A DNA stretch of 64,000 nt. Source: Solirubrobacteraceae bacterium. GTDB lineage: Bacteria > Actinomycetota > Thermoleophilia > Solirubrobacterales > Solirubrobacteraceae. Below are positions 8,485 to 16,699 of the stretch, one piece after another; the stretch's first letter is position 1, and each line of letters starts with the position of its first letter. The notes under the pieces were generated by a model. That model made no database searches. It had not been told where the DNA came from and was given only the letters and a program-made list of their open reading frames with translations. The position numbers and the translations under genes were made by a program. Location: positions 1 through 64,000 of the forward strand of contig JAUJPF010000008.1 of the NCBI GenBank assembly GCA_030447275.1. Direction: 5' to 3'.

Positions 8485-9189
8485 GTGCAAGGCGCCCAGT
8501 ACGTCGCGGACCGGCCCAAGGACCTCCGCCGGGCGCGGCCCTGGCACCGCCACCGGCACCACATCCAGACGCTGCCGGCGCGCCTGGAGGTGCTGTCGCG
8601 CGACCTCGCCGTCCCGCCGGGTGGACGCGTCCTCGACTACGGCTGCGCCGACGTGCCCTACCGCGGGTTCTTCGGCCCGGACGCGGAGTTCGTCGCCGCC
8701 GACCTGCCCGGCAACCCACACGCGACGCTGACGCTCAACGCCGACGCGACGGTGCCGGTGCCCGACGCGAGCTTCGACGCGGTCATGTCGACGCAGGTGC
8801 TCGAGCACGTCGCCGACCCGGCGGCGTACCTGCGCGAGTGCTTCCGCGTCCTGCGCCCCGGCGGCCGGCTCCTCCTCTCGACGCACGGCATCTTCATCTA
8901 CCACCCCGACCCGATCGACTGGTGGCGCTGGACGTGCGCGGGCCTCCACCACGTCGTCGAGGAGCCGGGGTTCGAGGTCGTCCGCTTCGAGGGGATCATC
9001 GGGCTGCTCGCCACCGGGATCCAGCTCGTGCAGGACGCCGTCTACTGGCACCTGCCGCGGCCGGTGCGCCCGGTGCTCGCGCTGTGCCTCCAGACGCTGG
9101 CCGCGCTGGCCGACCGGATCGAGGGAGAGCGCAGCCGCACCATGAACGCCCAGGTCTACGGGCTCGTCGCCGCGAAGCCCGGACCGTGA
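8485..9189 (+). CDS. class I SAM-dependent methyltransferase
   Basis: A 234-aa protein of the Methyltransf_11 type. Motif I VLDYGCADVPYRGFF lies near residue 50, followed by a charged residue after strand 2 (VAADLPG), VPVPDASFDAV near 90 and TQVLEHVADPAAYLRE near 103. The C-terminal half has a hydrophobic hairpin (IIGLLATGIQLVQDAVYWHL) that could dock on the membrane. It is the first gene of a plus-strand operon (methyltransferase, GT8, FAD oxidoreductase). Its TGA overlaps the GTG of the GT8 gene. The acceptor is probably a lipid-linked or nascent glycan, inferred from neighbours only. Confidence 0.82.
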   Translation: MQGAQYVADRPKDLRRARPWHRHRHHIQTLPARLEVLSRDLAVPPGGRVLDYGCADVPYRGFFGPDAEFVAADLPGNPHATLTLNADATVPVPDASFDAVMSTQVLEHVADPAAYLRECFRVLRPGGRLLLSTHGIFIYHPDPIDWWRWTCAGLHHVVEEPGFEVVRFEGIIGLLATGIQLVQDAVYWHLPRPVRPVLALCLQTLAALADRIEGERSRTMNAQVYGLVAAKPGP

Positions 9190-10058
9190 GCACCCGGCAC
9201 GTCGCGTGCGTCGCCGAGGGCGAGTACGTGAAGCACGCCGCGACGATGCTGCACTCCGTGCTGACGCACGAGGGGCGCGGCACCGTCCACGTGCACTACC
9301 TGCACGGCAGCGACCTGCGCAGGCGCGATCACGACAAGCTCGAGCGCTGGCTGGAGCGCCAGGGCGCAGCAGCGACGTTCCACCGCATCCCGGACGAGCG
9401 CTGCGACGAGCTGCCGACGGAGGGCTTCACCGGGCGCGCGACGTGGTACCGGATCTTCCTCCCCGAGCTGCTGCCAGGCGTCGAGCGCGTGCTGTTCCTC
9501 GACGCCGACATCATCGCGTGCGACGCGCTCGACGAGCTGTGGGAGACCGACCTCGAGGGCGCGTACCTCGCGGCGGTCACGAACGTGCTGCCCCCCGAGT
9601 ACGCGGACCGCCCCGCGGCGATGGGGCTGGCGTCGCCCGACGAGTACTTCAACGCCGGCGTGCTGCTCATGAACCTGGAGCTGATGCGGCGCGACGAGTG
9701 CACCGCGAAGCTCCGCGCCTTCGGCGTCGAGCGCGCCGCCGAGCTCGTCCTGCGCGACCAGGACGCGCTGAACGCCGTCCTCGCCGGGCGCCGGCGCCCA
9801 CTGCACCCGCGGTGGAACGCGATGAACATCTTCCGTCTGCCGGAGGCTGCGGTGGTGTTCGGGGCCGACGCGATCGCCGAGGCGCGCCGGGACCCGGCGC
9901 TGAGGCACTTCGAGGGGCCCGACGACAACAAGCCGTGGCACCCGGCGTGCACGCACGACGACCGCGAGCGGTACTTCGCCCACCGCCGCCGGACGCCGTG
10001 GCCGCGGGTGCGGCTCGAAGGGCCGCGCCGCGTGCCGCGCTGGAGCTTCCGTGCCTGA
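9186..10058 (+). CDS. glycosyltransferase family 8 protein
   Basis: A 290-aa cytoplasmic retaining transferase of the LgtC/GT8 type. The N-terminus has the family's 'HVACVAEGEYVKHAATMLHS' pattern. The metal-binding DxD is at residues 106-108 (LFLDADII), and a second motif YFNAGVLLMNLELM lies near 157. RWNAMN and the HxxGxxKPW-like HFEGPDDNKPWH near 260 complete the active site. Such enzymes add Gal or Glc from UDP-sugars. GTG 9186 overlaps the preceding stop, and the gene ends 8 nt inside the next one, so translation is coupled on both sides. Confidence 0.88.
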   Translation: MSTRHVACVAEGEYVKHAATMLHSVLTHEGRGTVHVHYLHGSDLRRRDHDKLERWLERQGAAATFHRIPDERCDELPTEGFTGRATWYRIFLPELLPGVERVLFLDADIIACDALDELWETDLEGAYLAAVTNVLPPEYADRPAAMGLASPDEYFNAGVLLMNLELMRRDECTAKLRAFGVERAAELVLRDQDALNAVLAGRRRPLHPRWNAMNIFRLPEAAVVFGADAIAEARRDPALRHFEGPDDNKPWHPACTHDDRERYFAHRRRTPWPRVRLEGPRRVPRWSFRA

Positions 10059-11373
10059 GCACGACGTCGCGATCGTCGGCGGCGGCATCGCCGGCCTCAG
10101 CGCGGCCATGACGCTCGCCCGCGGCGGGCGCCGGGTGGTGCTCCTGGAGGCCGAGGACGGGTTGGGCGGCCTCGCCGGGACGTTCCGGTTCGGCGACGGT
10201 GTGGAGGTCGAGCGCTTCTACCACCACTGGTTCACGAACGACCGTCATGTGCCCGAGCTCGTCGCGCAGCTCGGGCTCGACGACGACGTCGTGACGATGC
10301 CGTCGCGCACGGGGATGTACCTGAACGGCCGCATCTGGTCGCTGTCGACGCCGCTCGACCTGCTGCGGTTCGACCCGCTCCCGTTGCGCGACCGGCTGCG
10401 GCTCGGCCTCGCGACCCTGCGCGTGCGGCGGGTGCACGACTGGAAGGCGATCGAGGGCCTGAGCATCCGCGAGTGGCTGACGCCGCTGTGCGGCGCGCGG
10501 GCCTACGAGCGGGTGTGGGAGCCGCTCGTGCGGGCGAAGTTCGGGCGCCACGCCGACGAGGTGACGGCGGTGTGGATGTGGAAGAAGCTCGTCCTGCGCG
10601 GCGGCAGCCGCAGCGCCTCGGGCGGCGAGGAGCTGGCCTACTTCCGCGGCGGGTTCGGCCGGCTCGCCGCGGCGATGGGCGCGGACGTCGAGGCGCACGG
10701 AGGCGAGGTGCGGCTCGGCACCGCGGTCGAGCGCGTCGAGGTCGAGGGTGGCCGGGTCGCCGCGCTGCGTACCGACGGCGATCGCGTCGAGGCCCGCGAG
10801 CACCTCTTCACGCCCTCCCTCGAGATCATCGCGGACCTCTTCGAGGAGGCCGGCCCCGAGGAGTGGGTGCGCTCTCTGCGGCGGGTCGACTACCTGGGGA
10901 ACATCTGCCTCGTCCTGCGCCTGGAGCGCAGCCTGTCGGACACCTACTGGCTCAACGTCAACGATCCGGGCTTCCCGTTCGTCGGCGTGATCGAGCACAC
11001 GAACTTCGACGCCCCGGACCACTACGGCGGCGACCGGATCGCCTACCTCTCGCGCTACCTCGACACCGAGGACCCGGTGTGGTCGATGGACGACGACGCT
11101 TACTTCGAGGACGCGGCCGGCCACCTGACCCGGATGTTCCCCGAGTTCGACCGCTCCTGGGTCCGCGACTTCCGGACGTGGCGCGCCCGCTACGCGCAGC
11201 CCGTGACGGGGCGGAACTACTCGACCTACGTGCCGCCGAGCACCACGCCGTGGGCCAACGCGACGATCGCCACGATGGCCCAGATCTATCCGGAGGACCG
11301 CGGCACGAACTACGCGGTGCGCGAGGGGGTCGCGGCCGCGCGGCGGCTGCTCACGGCGCCATCGGCGCCCTGA
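10051..11373 (+). CDS. FAD-dependent NAD(P)-binding oxidoreductase (amine-oxidase/UGM-like)
   Basis: A 440-aa flavoprotein. The dinucleotide-binding motif IVGGGIAGLSAAMTLA is at residues 8-23, with an acid at the end of strand 2 (VVLLEAEDGLGGLAG). The substrate region has the FRFGDGVEVERFYHHWF pattern found in NAD(P)/FAD-dependent oxidoreductases of surface-polysaccharide clusters, distantly related to UDP-galactopyranose mutase and protoporphyrinogen oxidase. It closes the operon begun at 8485. The 3' end overlaps the convergent epimerase gene by 23 nt. Ring contraction of a sugar nucleotide is one possible role, but the UGM active-site signature was not confirmed. Confidence 0.78.
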   Translation: MPEHDVAIVGGGIAGLSAAMTLARGGRRVVLLEAEDGLGGLAGTFRFGDGVEVERFYHHWFTNDRHVPELVAQLGLDDDVVTMPSRTGMYLNGRIWSLSTPLDLLRFDPLPLRDRLRLGLATLRVRRVHDWKAIEGLSIREWLTPLCGARAYERVWEPLVRAKFGRHADEVTAVWMWKKLVLRGGSRSASGGEELAYFRGGFGRLAAAMGADVEAHGGEVRLGTAVERVEVEGGRVAALRTDGDRVEAREHLFTPSLEIIADLFEEAGPEEWVRSLRRVDYLGNICLVLRLERSLSDTYWLNVNDPGFPFVGVIEHTNFDAPDHYGGDRIAYLSRYLDTEDPVWSMDDDAYFEDAAGHLTRMFPEFDRSWVRDFRTWRARYAQPVTGRNYSTYVPPSTTPWANATIATMAQIYPEDRGTNYAVREGVAAARRLLTAPSAP

Positions 11374-12250
11374 GCATGCGGTGCACCGCCGCCGCCATCG
11401 GCGTGCGGCGCACGGGGTCGGCGCCGGGCGCCGCGCGGGCGAACCGCAGCACCCGCGGCTGGACGCGCGTCTCGGGGCGGACGGCGTACGTGACCGGGAC
11501 GCGCCGGCGCGAGACGTCGCCGATCACCGCGAGGATCTCGGAAACCGTGCGGGTGGCGCCGTCCCGGACGAGCGCGGTCGAGAAGCCGGCGGGGGCCGTC
11601 TCGGTCAGCCGCAGGGCGGCGCCGGCGGCATCGGTGTGGAAGAGCAGGTCGCGGCGGGTGTCGGGGCTGACGAAGACCGTCATCGGCTGGCGCAGGCGCG
11701 TCGCCCGGACGGCGGCGGGCACGAACCCGCGCGCCGGCAGGCGCCCTTCGGCGAGCCCGTAGAGGTTGCTGAACCGGCAGGCGAGCACGCGGCAGCCCGC
11801 CTCCTCGGCCAGCCGTCGCAGCGCCTGTTCCTGCGCGAGCTTGGCGCTCCCGTACGCCGTGACCGGCGTGGGCTCGCTGTCCTCGTCCACCTCGGCGTCG
11901 CCGTGCCCTCCGAAGAGCGCGCCGGCCGACGACGCGAACAGCAGCGTCAGGCCGAGACGCGCCTCGGCGGGCAGCGCGCGCACGGCGTCGCAGAGCGCGC
12001 CGACCGCGCGATTCTCGAGCTCCATCGCCTCGCGGCTCGCGCCGACGCGTCCGGCGCCCGCGGCCCAGACGAGCAGCGGCGCCTCCCCGTCGACGGCCGC
12101 GGGCAGCTGCTCGCGCAGGGTGGTCGCGACCGCCGTGGGGTCGCCCCACGGCGGCCGGAGGCGCACGCAACAGCCGCCCGATCGCCGGTCGAGGTGCTCG
12201 CGCAAGCCCGACCCGAGCACCCCGCCCCCGCCGAGCAGCACCGCGGTCAT
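11351..12250 (-). CDS. NAD-dependent epimerase/dehydratase (extended SDR)
   Basis: A 299-aa protein with glycine motif LLGGGGVLGSG at residues 5-15, an SSAG stretch (LLFASSAGALFGG) and YGSAKLAQEQ as the YxxxK pair. These are standard for extended SDRs acting on nucleotide sugars. The substrate half is short compared with about 320-340 aa in GalE or RmlB, which suggests a reductase or epimerase on a keto-sugar. ATG 12250 overlaps the stop of the upstream GT2 gene (ATGA), so the two are translationally coupled. The gene converges on the FAD oxidoreductase with a 23-nt overlap. Confidence 0.8.
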   Translation of the reverse strand: MTAVLLGGGGVLGSGLREHLDRRSGGCCVRLRPPWGDPTAVATTLREQLPAAVDGEAPLLVWAAGAGRVGASREAMELENRAVGALCDAVRALPAEARLGLTLLFASSAGALFGGHGDAEVDEDSEPTPVTAYGSAKLAQEQALRRLAEEAGCRVLACRFSNLYGLAEGRLPARGFVPAAVRATRLRQPMTVFVSPDTRRDLLFHTDAAGAALRLTETAPAGFSTALVRDGATRTVSEILAVIGDVSRRRVPVTYAVRPETRVQPRVLRFARAAPGADPVRRTPMAAAVHRMLRAPMAP

Positions 12251-13305
12251 CCCGGCGGGACGGGCGACGGAGGCGGCCCCGGGGAGACGGCCACGGCCGG
12301 CGGCGCCGGCACGCGCGCGGCGTCCTCGAGCGCTGCCTGGAGGCGCCACAGGACGCGCGCATCGGCGTGCTCGGCCGTCACGTAGAGCGGCTTGCCGATC
12401 GTGTTGCGAACGGCGAAGCCCACGTACTCGGCGACCACCGCCAGCGACGTGAACAGCCCGCCCATGAGGATGAGCAGCGCGACCATCACCGAGGTCCACC
12501 CCGGCGTCGGGAAGGCCCCGCTGATCCGCCGCTGGAGGACGATGGCGGCGATGACGAGCCCGACGAGCGCCACCACGACGCCGCCGAAGGCGATGGCCCG
12601 CAGCGGCCGCGTGCCGGTCGAGACGACCATCCGCCAGAAGTGCCCGAGCAGCGCGCGGAAGCGGTAGCTCGACTCCGCGTGCTCCTCGCGCATCGGCAGC
12701 GGGCAGATCGCGGCGTCGCCGCACGACCAGCGCAGCGCGACGTCGAGGTAGACGTTCTCGCCGACGTACGCACAGGCCGACCGAGCGACCGACCCCTCGA
12801 GCAGGCGGAAGGAGTGGAAGTCGACGTTCGCGCCTGACAGGCGGCGGAAGAGCCGCTTGGCGGCGCGCGACGCCGCGTTGCGCAGGCGCCCGTGCGGCGG
12901 TGGGTTCGTGGGCTTGGCGTAGGTGAGCGTCGCGCCGGCGGCAGCCGTCGCAAGCAGCATCGCGGGGATGTGGCGGGGGTCGTGCTGGCCGTCCTCGTCG
13001 ATCGTCACGACCCAGTCGCCGTTCGTCGAGACGATGCCGGCGATCGTGGCGGGGTGCTGACCGAAGTTCTGCGCCAGCCACAGCGTGCGGACGCGGCGGT
13101 CGAGCCGCTCGAGCCCCGCCAGATGGCGGCGCTCGTCGGGCGCCAGGCGCGGGTTGTCGCAGACGAGCACGACCTCGTCGAGGTCGAGGTGCACGCCGTC
13201 GGCGACCTCGAACGACGCGGCGACGTCGAGCAGCTCGCGCACGACGGCGTCGAGCGCGGCGCCCGCGCGGAAGACCGGAATCACGATGCTGAGCGTCTGC
13301 CTCAT
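12247..13305 (-). CDS. glycosyltransferase family 2, GtrB/DPM1-like with two membrane helices
   Basis: A 352-aa protein. The N-terminal GT2 domain opens with LSIVIPVFRAG and carries the DxD-like VTIDEDGQHDP near residue 100. Two hydrophobic helices follow (about 232-252 and 265-290: AIAFGGVVVALVGLVIAAIV and VMVALLILMGGLFTSLAVVA). This layout matches polyprenyl-phosphate glycosyltransferases, which charge undecaprenyl phosphate with a single sugar for use by GT-C enzymes outside the membrane. The polytopic transferase gene starting at 13327 on the other strand is a plausible user of that donor. A Pro/Ala-rich tail follows the helices. Confidence 0.85.
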   Translation of the reverse strand: MRQTLSIVIPVFRAGAALDAVVRELLDVAASFEVADGVHLDLDEVVLVCDNPRLAPDERRHLAGLERLDRRVRTLWLAQNFGQHPATIAGIVSTNGDWVVTIDEDGQHDPRHIPAMLLATAAAGATLTYAKPTNPPPHGRLRNAASRAAKRLFRRLSGANVDFHSFRLLEGSVARSACAYVGENVYLDVALRWSCGDAAICPLPMREEHAESSYRFRALLGHFWRMVVSTGTRPLRAIAFGGVVVALVGLVIAAIVLQRRISGAFPTPGWTSVMVALLILMGGLFTSLAVVAEYVGFAVRNTIGKPLYVTAEHADARVLWRLQAALEDAARVPAPPAVAVSPGPPPSPVPPG

Positions 13306-13312
13306 GCCGCCG

Positions 13313-13318
13313 TACCAT
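13313..13318 (+). promoter_or_regulatory. TANNNT -10 box of the membrane glycosyltransferase (leaderless)
   Basis: TACCAT lies 8 nt before the ATC codon at 13327, the same geometry as other leaderless genes here. No ATG, GTG or TTG is available in the frame at that spot, so the box is the main evidence for where translation begins. Confidence 0.45.
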
Positions 13319-13326
13319 CTTCGCCC

Positions 13327-14559
13327 ATCCGGAGGGTCCTCGTATCAGCGCCGCTGAGCCGTCCTGGTCTCCGGCTGCTGTGGGGGCTCCTCCTGGCCGG
13401 CACGGCGATCCGCCTCTACGTCGCGTTCGCGAGCCGCGGCGTCGGGTTCGACATCGACTCCTACGAGCTGGTCCGCGACGCGCTGTCCTCGGACCCGCTC
13501 CAGGTCTACACGGCGGTGAACGAGCCGGACGCGCCGCACTGGCCCTACCCGCCCGCCTTCTTCGCATGGTTCGTGCTCTCGGATCGGGCCGCCGGGCTGA
13601 CCGGGCTGCGCTACGACGGCTTCGTCCAGATCGCTCCGATCCTCGCCGACGCCGCCCTGGCGTGGATCGTCCAGGCGTTCCTCGGCTCCCGCGGTGCGCC
13701 GGAGCGGGTCCGGCTGGCGGCCGCTGCGCTCGTCGCGCTCGGGCCCTCGTTCGGGTTCGTGTCCGGCTACCACGGCCAGATCGACGCCGTGAGCATCCTG
13801 CCCGCGGTCCTGGGGCTCTGGCTCTGGTCGCGGAGCGAGGCGCCGCAGCGCGCTCTCGTCGCCGGGCTCCTCATCGGCCTCGGCGGCGCGGTCAAGATCG
13901 GCGCGCTGCTCACCGTCCTCGCGCTGCTGCCGAGCGCGCGTTCGTGGGGCGAGCGCGCGCGGCTCGTCGCGGCCGCCGGGTGCGTGCCGCTGCTGCTGCT
14001 CGTGCCGTGGCTGGCCGCCGACCCCGACGGGACCGCGCAGGCGCTCGGCTCCAACGACGGGCTGCCCGGGTTCGGCGGCATCAGCCTGCTCGTCCAACCG
14101 GAGTTGTCGGCGCTCTGGCTCCAGACGAAGCAGGTGGAGCTGACCGCCCTCAGCGAGACGCTGTTCGACCGCGCCGCCGTCATCGCGATCGGGGCGTTGC
14201 TCGCGACGGGCGTCGTCCTGCTCGCCCGCCGCGTCCCGCCGCTCGAGGCCGCGGTCGTGGTGTGGCTGTGCGTGTACGCGCTCGGGGTCAACTTCAGCCT
14301 CCAGTACCTGGTCTGGGGCCTGCCCTTCTTCCTCATGGCCGGTCGGCTGCGCGCGGTCGCCGCCCTCCAGGCGGCGGTGCTCGTGCCCACCGCGCTCATC
14401 TACGGCGTCGGCGCGCGCAGCGAGCCGCTGCACCGGATCTACACGCCGATCATGCTCGCCGTGTGGGCCGCGTTCGTCGCCTGGTACGTGCTGGAGCTGC
14501 GCCGTGCGGCCGCCGGCCCGAGCGGCCGTCAGGGCTTGACGGCGACGCGCCCGGTGTAG
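13327..14559 (+). CDS. polytopic membrane glycosyltransferase (GT-C, DUF2029/GT87-like)
   Basis: About 410 aa with roughly ten hydrophobic helices. The first loop holds an acidic pair (GFDIDSYELVRDAL) after helix 1 and YPPAFFAWF before helix 2, which is the usual GT-C arrangement of a loop Asp acting at the outer membrane face with a polyprenyl-phosphate sugar donor. GYHGQIDA near residue 145 and a positively charged end of helices support the fold. The start is unusual: no standard start codon occurs in frame between the upstream stop and the first helix. ATC 13327 is 8 nt behind a TACCAT box, and CTG 13354 is an alternative. The 3' end overlaps the convergent TylF gene by 31 nt. Confidence 0.72.
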   Translation: MRRVLVSAPLSRPGLRLLWGLLLAGTAIRLYVAFASRGVGFDIDSYELVRDALSSDPLQVYTAVNEPDAPHWPYPPAFFAWFVLSDRAAGLTGLRYDGFVQIAPILADAALAWIVQAFLGSRGAPERVRLAAAALVALGPSFGFVSGYHGQIDAVSILPAVLGLWLWSRSEAPQRALVAGLLIGLGGAVKIGALLTVLALLPSARSWGERARLVAAAGCVPLLLLVPWLAADPDGTAQALGSNDGLPGFGGISLLVQPELSALWLQTKQVELTALSETLFDRAAVIAIGALLATGVVLLARRVPPLEAAVVVWLCVYALGVNFSLQYLVWGLPFFLMAGRLRAVAALQAAVLVPTALIYGVGARSEPLHRIYTPIMLAVWAAFVAWYVLELRRAAAGPSGRQGLTATRPV

Positions 14560-15272
14560 TCGATCCGGTGCAGCAGCGGCGGCGAGCCGTGCTCGGCGAA
14601 GAACTCGTCCACCGCGCGCCGCGCGCCCTCCCAGTGCCCGTAGTCGTCGACGATGAGCACGCCGCCTGCGACGAGCCGCGGGTAGAGCTGCTCGAGCTCG
14701 TGGCGGGTCGACTCGTACCAGTCCGTGTCGAGCCGCAGCAGGGCGATGTCGCCGGTGTCGTGCGCCGGCAGCGTCTCCTCGACCGGACCGGCCACGAAGT
14801 GCAGCCGCTCCTCCGGGTAGCCGGTCGCGAGCAGCGTGGCGCGCACCGCCTCCTCCGTGAAGCACTCCGCACCGAAGACCTCGCCCCACGCGCGCTCCCC
14901 GCGGGCGCGGGCGCGACGCCAGTGCACGAGCGCCGCGCCCTCGAACGGCGAGACGTCGTGCTCCCCCGGCTCGGTCATGCCCTCGAAGGTGTCGAGCAGG
15001 TGGAGCTCGCGGTCGGCGCGCCCGATGTCCTGGAGCGTGAGGATCATCGCCAGCACCGAGCCGCCGCGCCACACGCCGCACTCGACGAACGAGCCGGGGA
15101 CCTCCGCCCGCACGCAATGGCGCACCGCGTCCACGAGCGCCTGGAGCCGCGCGGTCCCGGTCATCGTGAAGGGCTGCGCCGCACGCACGATCCCCTCGTC
15201 GGCCGCCGACATGAGGCGGAACGGGTCGTCGGCCGGCACCTCGGGGCGCCGGCGCCCCCAGCGGCGGATCAT
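14529..15272 (-). CDS. TylF/MycF-family O-methyltransferase
   Basis: A 247-aa SAM-dependent, metal-dependent sugar O-methyltransferase of the macrocin methyltransferase family. Motif I FVECGVWRGGSVLAM is near residue 68. LLDTFEGMTEP follows near 93, and LLRLDTDWYEST near 180 with VDDYGHW near 212 provide the Asp residues that bind Mg2+. All are intact. Family members methylate deoxysugars such as mycinose or rhamnose derivatives. It is the last gene of a three-gene minus operon (two GT4 genes upstream) and its ATG overlaps the previous stop (ATGA at 15269-15272). Confidence 0.85.
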   Translation of the reverse strand: MIRRWGRRRPEVPADDPFRLMSAADEGIVRAAQPFTMTGTARLQALVDAVRHCVRAEVPGSFVECGVWRGGSVLAMILTLQDIGRADRELHLLDTFEGMTEPGEHDVSPFEGAALVHWRRARARGERAWGEVFGAECFTEEAVRATLLATGYPEERLHFVAGPVEETLPAHDTGDIALLRLDTDWYESTRHELEQLYPRLVAGGVLIVDDYGHWEGARRAVDEFFAEHGSPPLLHRIDYTGRVAVKP

Positions 15273-16699
15273 CCGCCCCCGACGCGCGACGCGGCCGCCA
15301 GCCGCTCGGCGCGCGCTTCCTCGTACGCCCCCTGCATGTCGTCGGCGTGGCGCGCGATCGGGGTGACGATCTCGTCGCGCCGCGCGCGGATCGCCGCGTT
15401 CAGCTCCACCACCTCCTCGGGCCGCTCGACGATCCCGGCCATGATGCCTGCCAGCTCCTCCGCCGAGCATGAGCGGTTGAGCCAGCCGGTCTGGCCCTCG
15501 ACGACGTAGTCCGTCATCCCGCCGATCGCGTTGGCGGCGACCGGGATGGCCTTGGCCAGGAACTCGATGCCCGCGTAGCCGTAGGCCTCCTCCCAGATCG
15601 AGGGCATGAGGCCGACGTCGATCTCGTCGAGCATCTGGTCGAGCTGGTTGGGCGCGAACGGCGCGCGCAGCTCGATCGCGTCGAGCGCGGCCGCCGCCTC
15701 CGCGAACCGCGGGGCGATCCAGCCGTGGACGACGAGCCGGAAGCGCCCGGCCGCCGCGGACTCCGACAGCAACCGGACGGCGTCGAGCAGCAGCCGCCCG
15801 CCCTTGGCGAGGGACTCGAAGGCGCCGAGCGTGCCGAACGTGACGATGCCGTCCGGCGCCGCCACGCGGGGCGTGAGCTTCTCGATGTGCGCGAGCGTGA
15901 GGTGCACCGTGCGCACGCGCGCCGGGTCGACGCCGAGCGCGACGTGGATGTCGGCGACGCGCTCGGACATCGCGATCACGCGGTCGGCTGCGCTGAGCCG
16001 CGCGACGTTGAGCTGGCGACGGCGCTGGTAGTCCTGCGCCGTTCCCTGCGGGCCGCTCGTCGGCGCGGCGCGGCGGCCGACGGCGGAGGCCACGCGGCGG
16101 ATGTGCGGGTCGCGCCGCGCGGGCTCCAGCCTCCGCAGGGCCGGCGCGCGCTCCAGGTCGTAGCTCACCGTCGCGTCGAAGAGCGCGCCCGACGGCCGCG
16201 GGTCGGCCGCCGTGGTCGCGATGCAGCTCGCCCCCACGTCGCTGCGCGAGCAGACCCGCCCGCTGGCGTCGAGCAGCTTGAAGTTCGGGCAGACGAAGAA
16301 GTAGTCCTGGAGCGTGACGACGGTCGGCACGCCCATCCGGTGGGCGACGTCGAGGATCGACGAGGGAAGGCCGGCCAGCTCCTGGAGGTGCAGGACGTCG
16401 GGGCGGAACTCGTCGATCACCTCGGCGAGCAGCCGCTCGACGCGCGGCTCGGAGACCTCCAGTGCGGGCTGGCGGCCATGGTCGTACAGCGGCGAGTTGA
16501 GAACCTCGTACATCGGGATCTCGTCGCGGACCCACCGGCGCAGCGACGGCCCGCGGTTGCGCGGGTACATGCGCCCGCTGAAGAAGTACGCGGCCTCGTC
16601 GCCGCGACGGACCTGCTCGCACATGAGGTCCTCGATGTACGCGACGAGCCCGCCGCGCCGCCACGGGCGAAAGCCGCATCCGACGTGCAGGACCCTCAC
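15269..16699 (-). CDS. glycosyltransferase family 4 protein
   Basis: A 476-aa GT-B transferase. The N-terminal domain starts VRVLHVGCGFRPWRRGGLVA and contains DVLHLQELAGLPSSI and VVTLQDYFFVCPNF, typical of GT4 enzymes that recognise an acceptor. An Arg/Pro-rich insert (about 185-230) separates it from the donor-binding domain, where FGTLGAFESLAKGG and SIWEEAYGYAGIEFLAKAIP (the E..G..E motif, near 365) bind the nucleotide sugar. GTG 16699 overlaps the preceding stop (GTGA) and puts the first strand right at the N-terminus. The sugar specificity is unknown. Confidence 0.85.
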   Translation of the reverse strand: MRVLHVGCGFRPWRRGGLVAYIEDLMCEQVRRGDEAAYFFSGRMYPRNRGPSLRRWVRDEIPMYEVLNSPLYDHGRQPALEVSEPRVERLLAEVIDEFRPDVLHLQELAGLPSSILDVAHRMGVPTVVTLQDYFFVCPNFKLLDASGRVCSRSDVGASCIATTAADPRPSGALFDATVSYDLERAPALRRLEPARRDPHIRRVASAVGRRAAPTSGPQGTAQDYQRRRQLNVARLSAADRVIAMSERVADIHVALGVDPARVRTVHLTLAHIEKLTPRVAAPDGIVTFGTLGAFESLAKGGRLLLDAVRLLSESAAAGRFRLVVHGWIAPRFAEAAAALDAIELRAPFAPNQLDQMLDEIDVGLMPSIWEEAYGYAGIEFLAKAIPVAANAIGGMTDYVVEGQTGWLNRSCSAEELAGIMAGIVERPEEVVELNAAIRARRDEIVTPIARHADDMQGAYEEARAERLAAASRVGGG

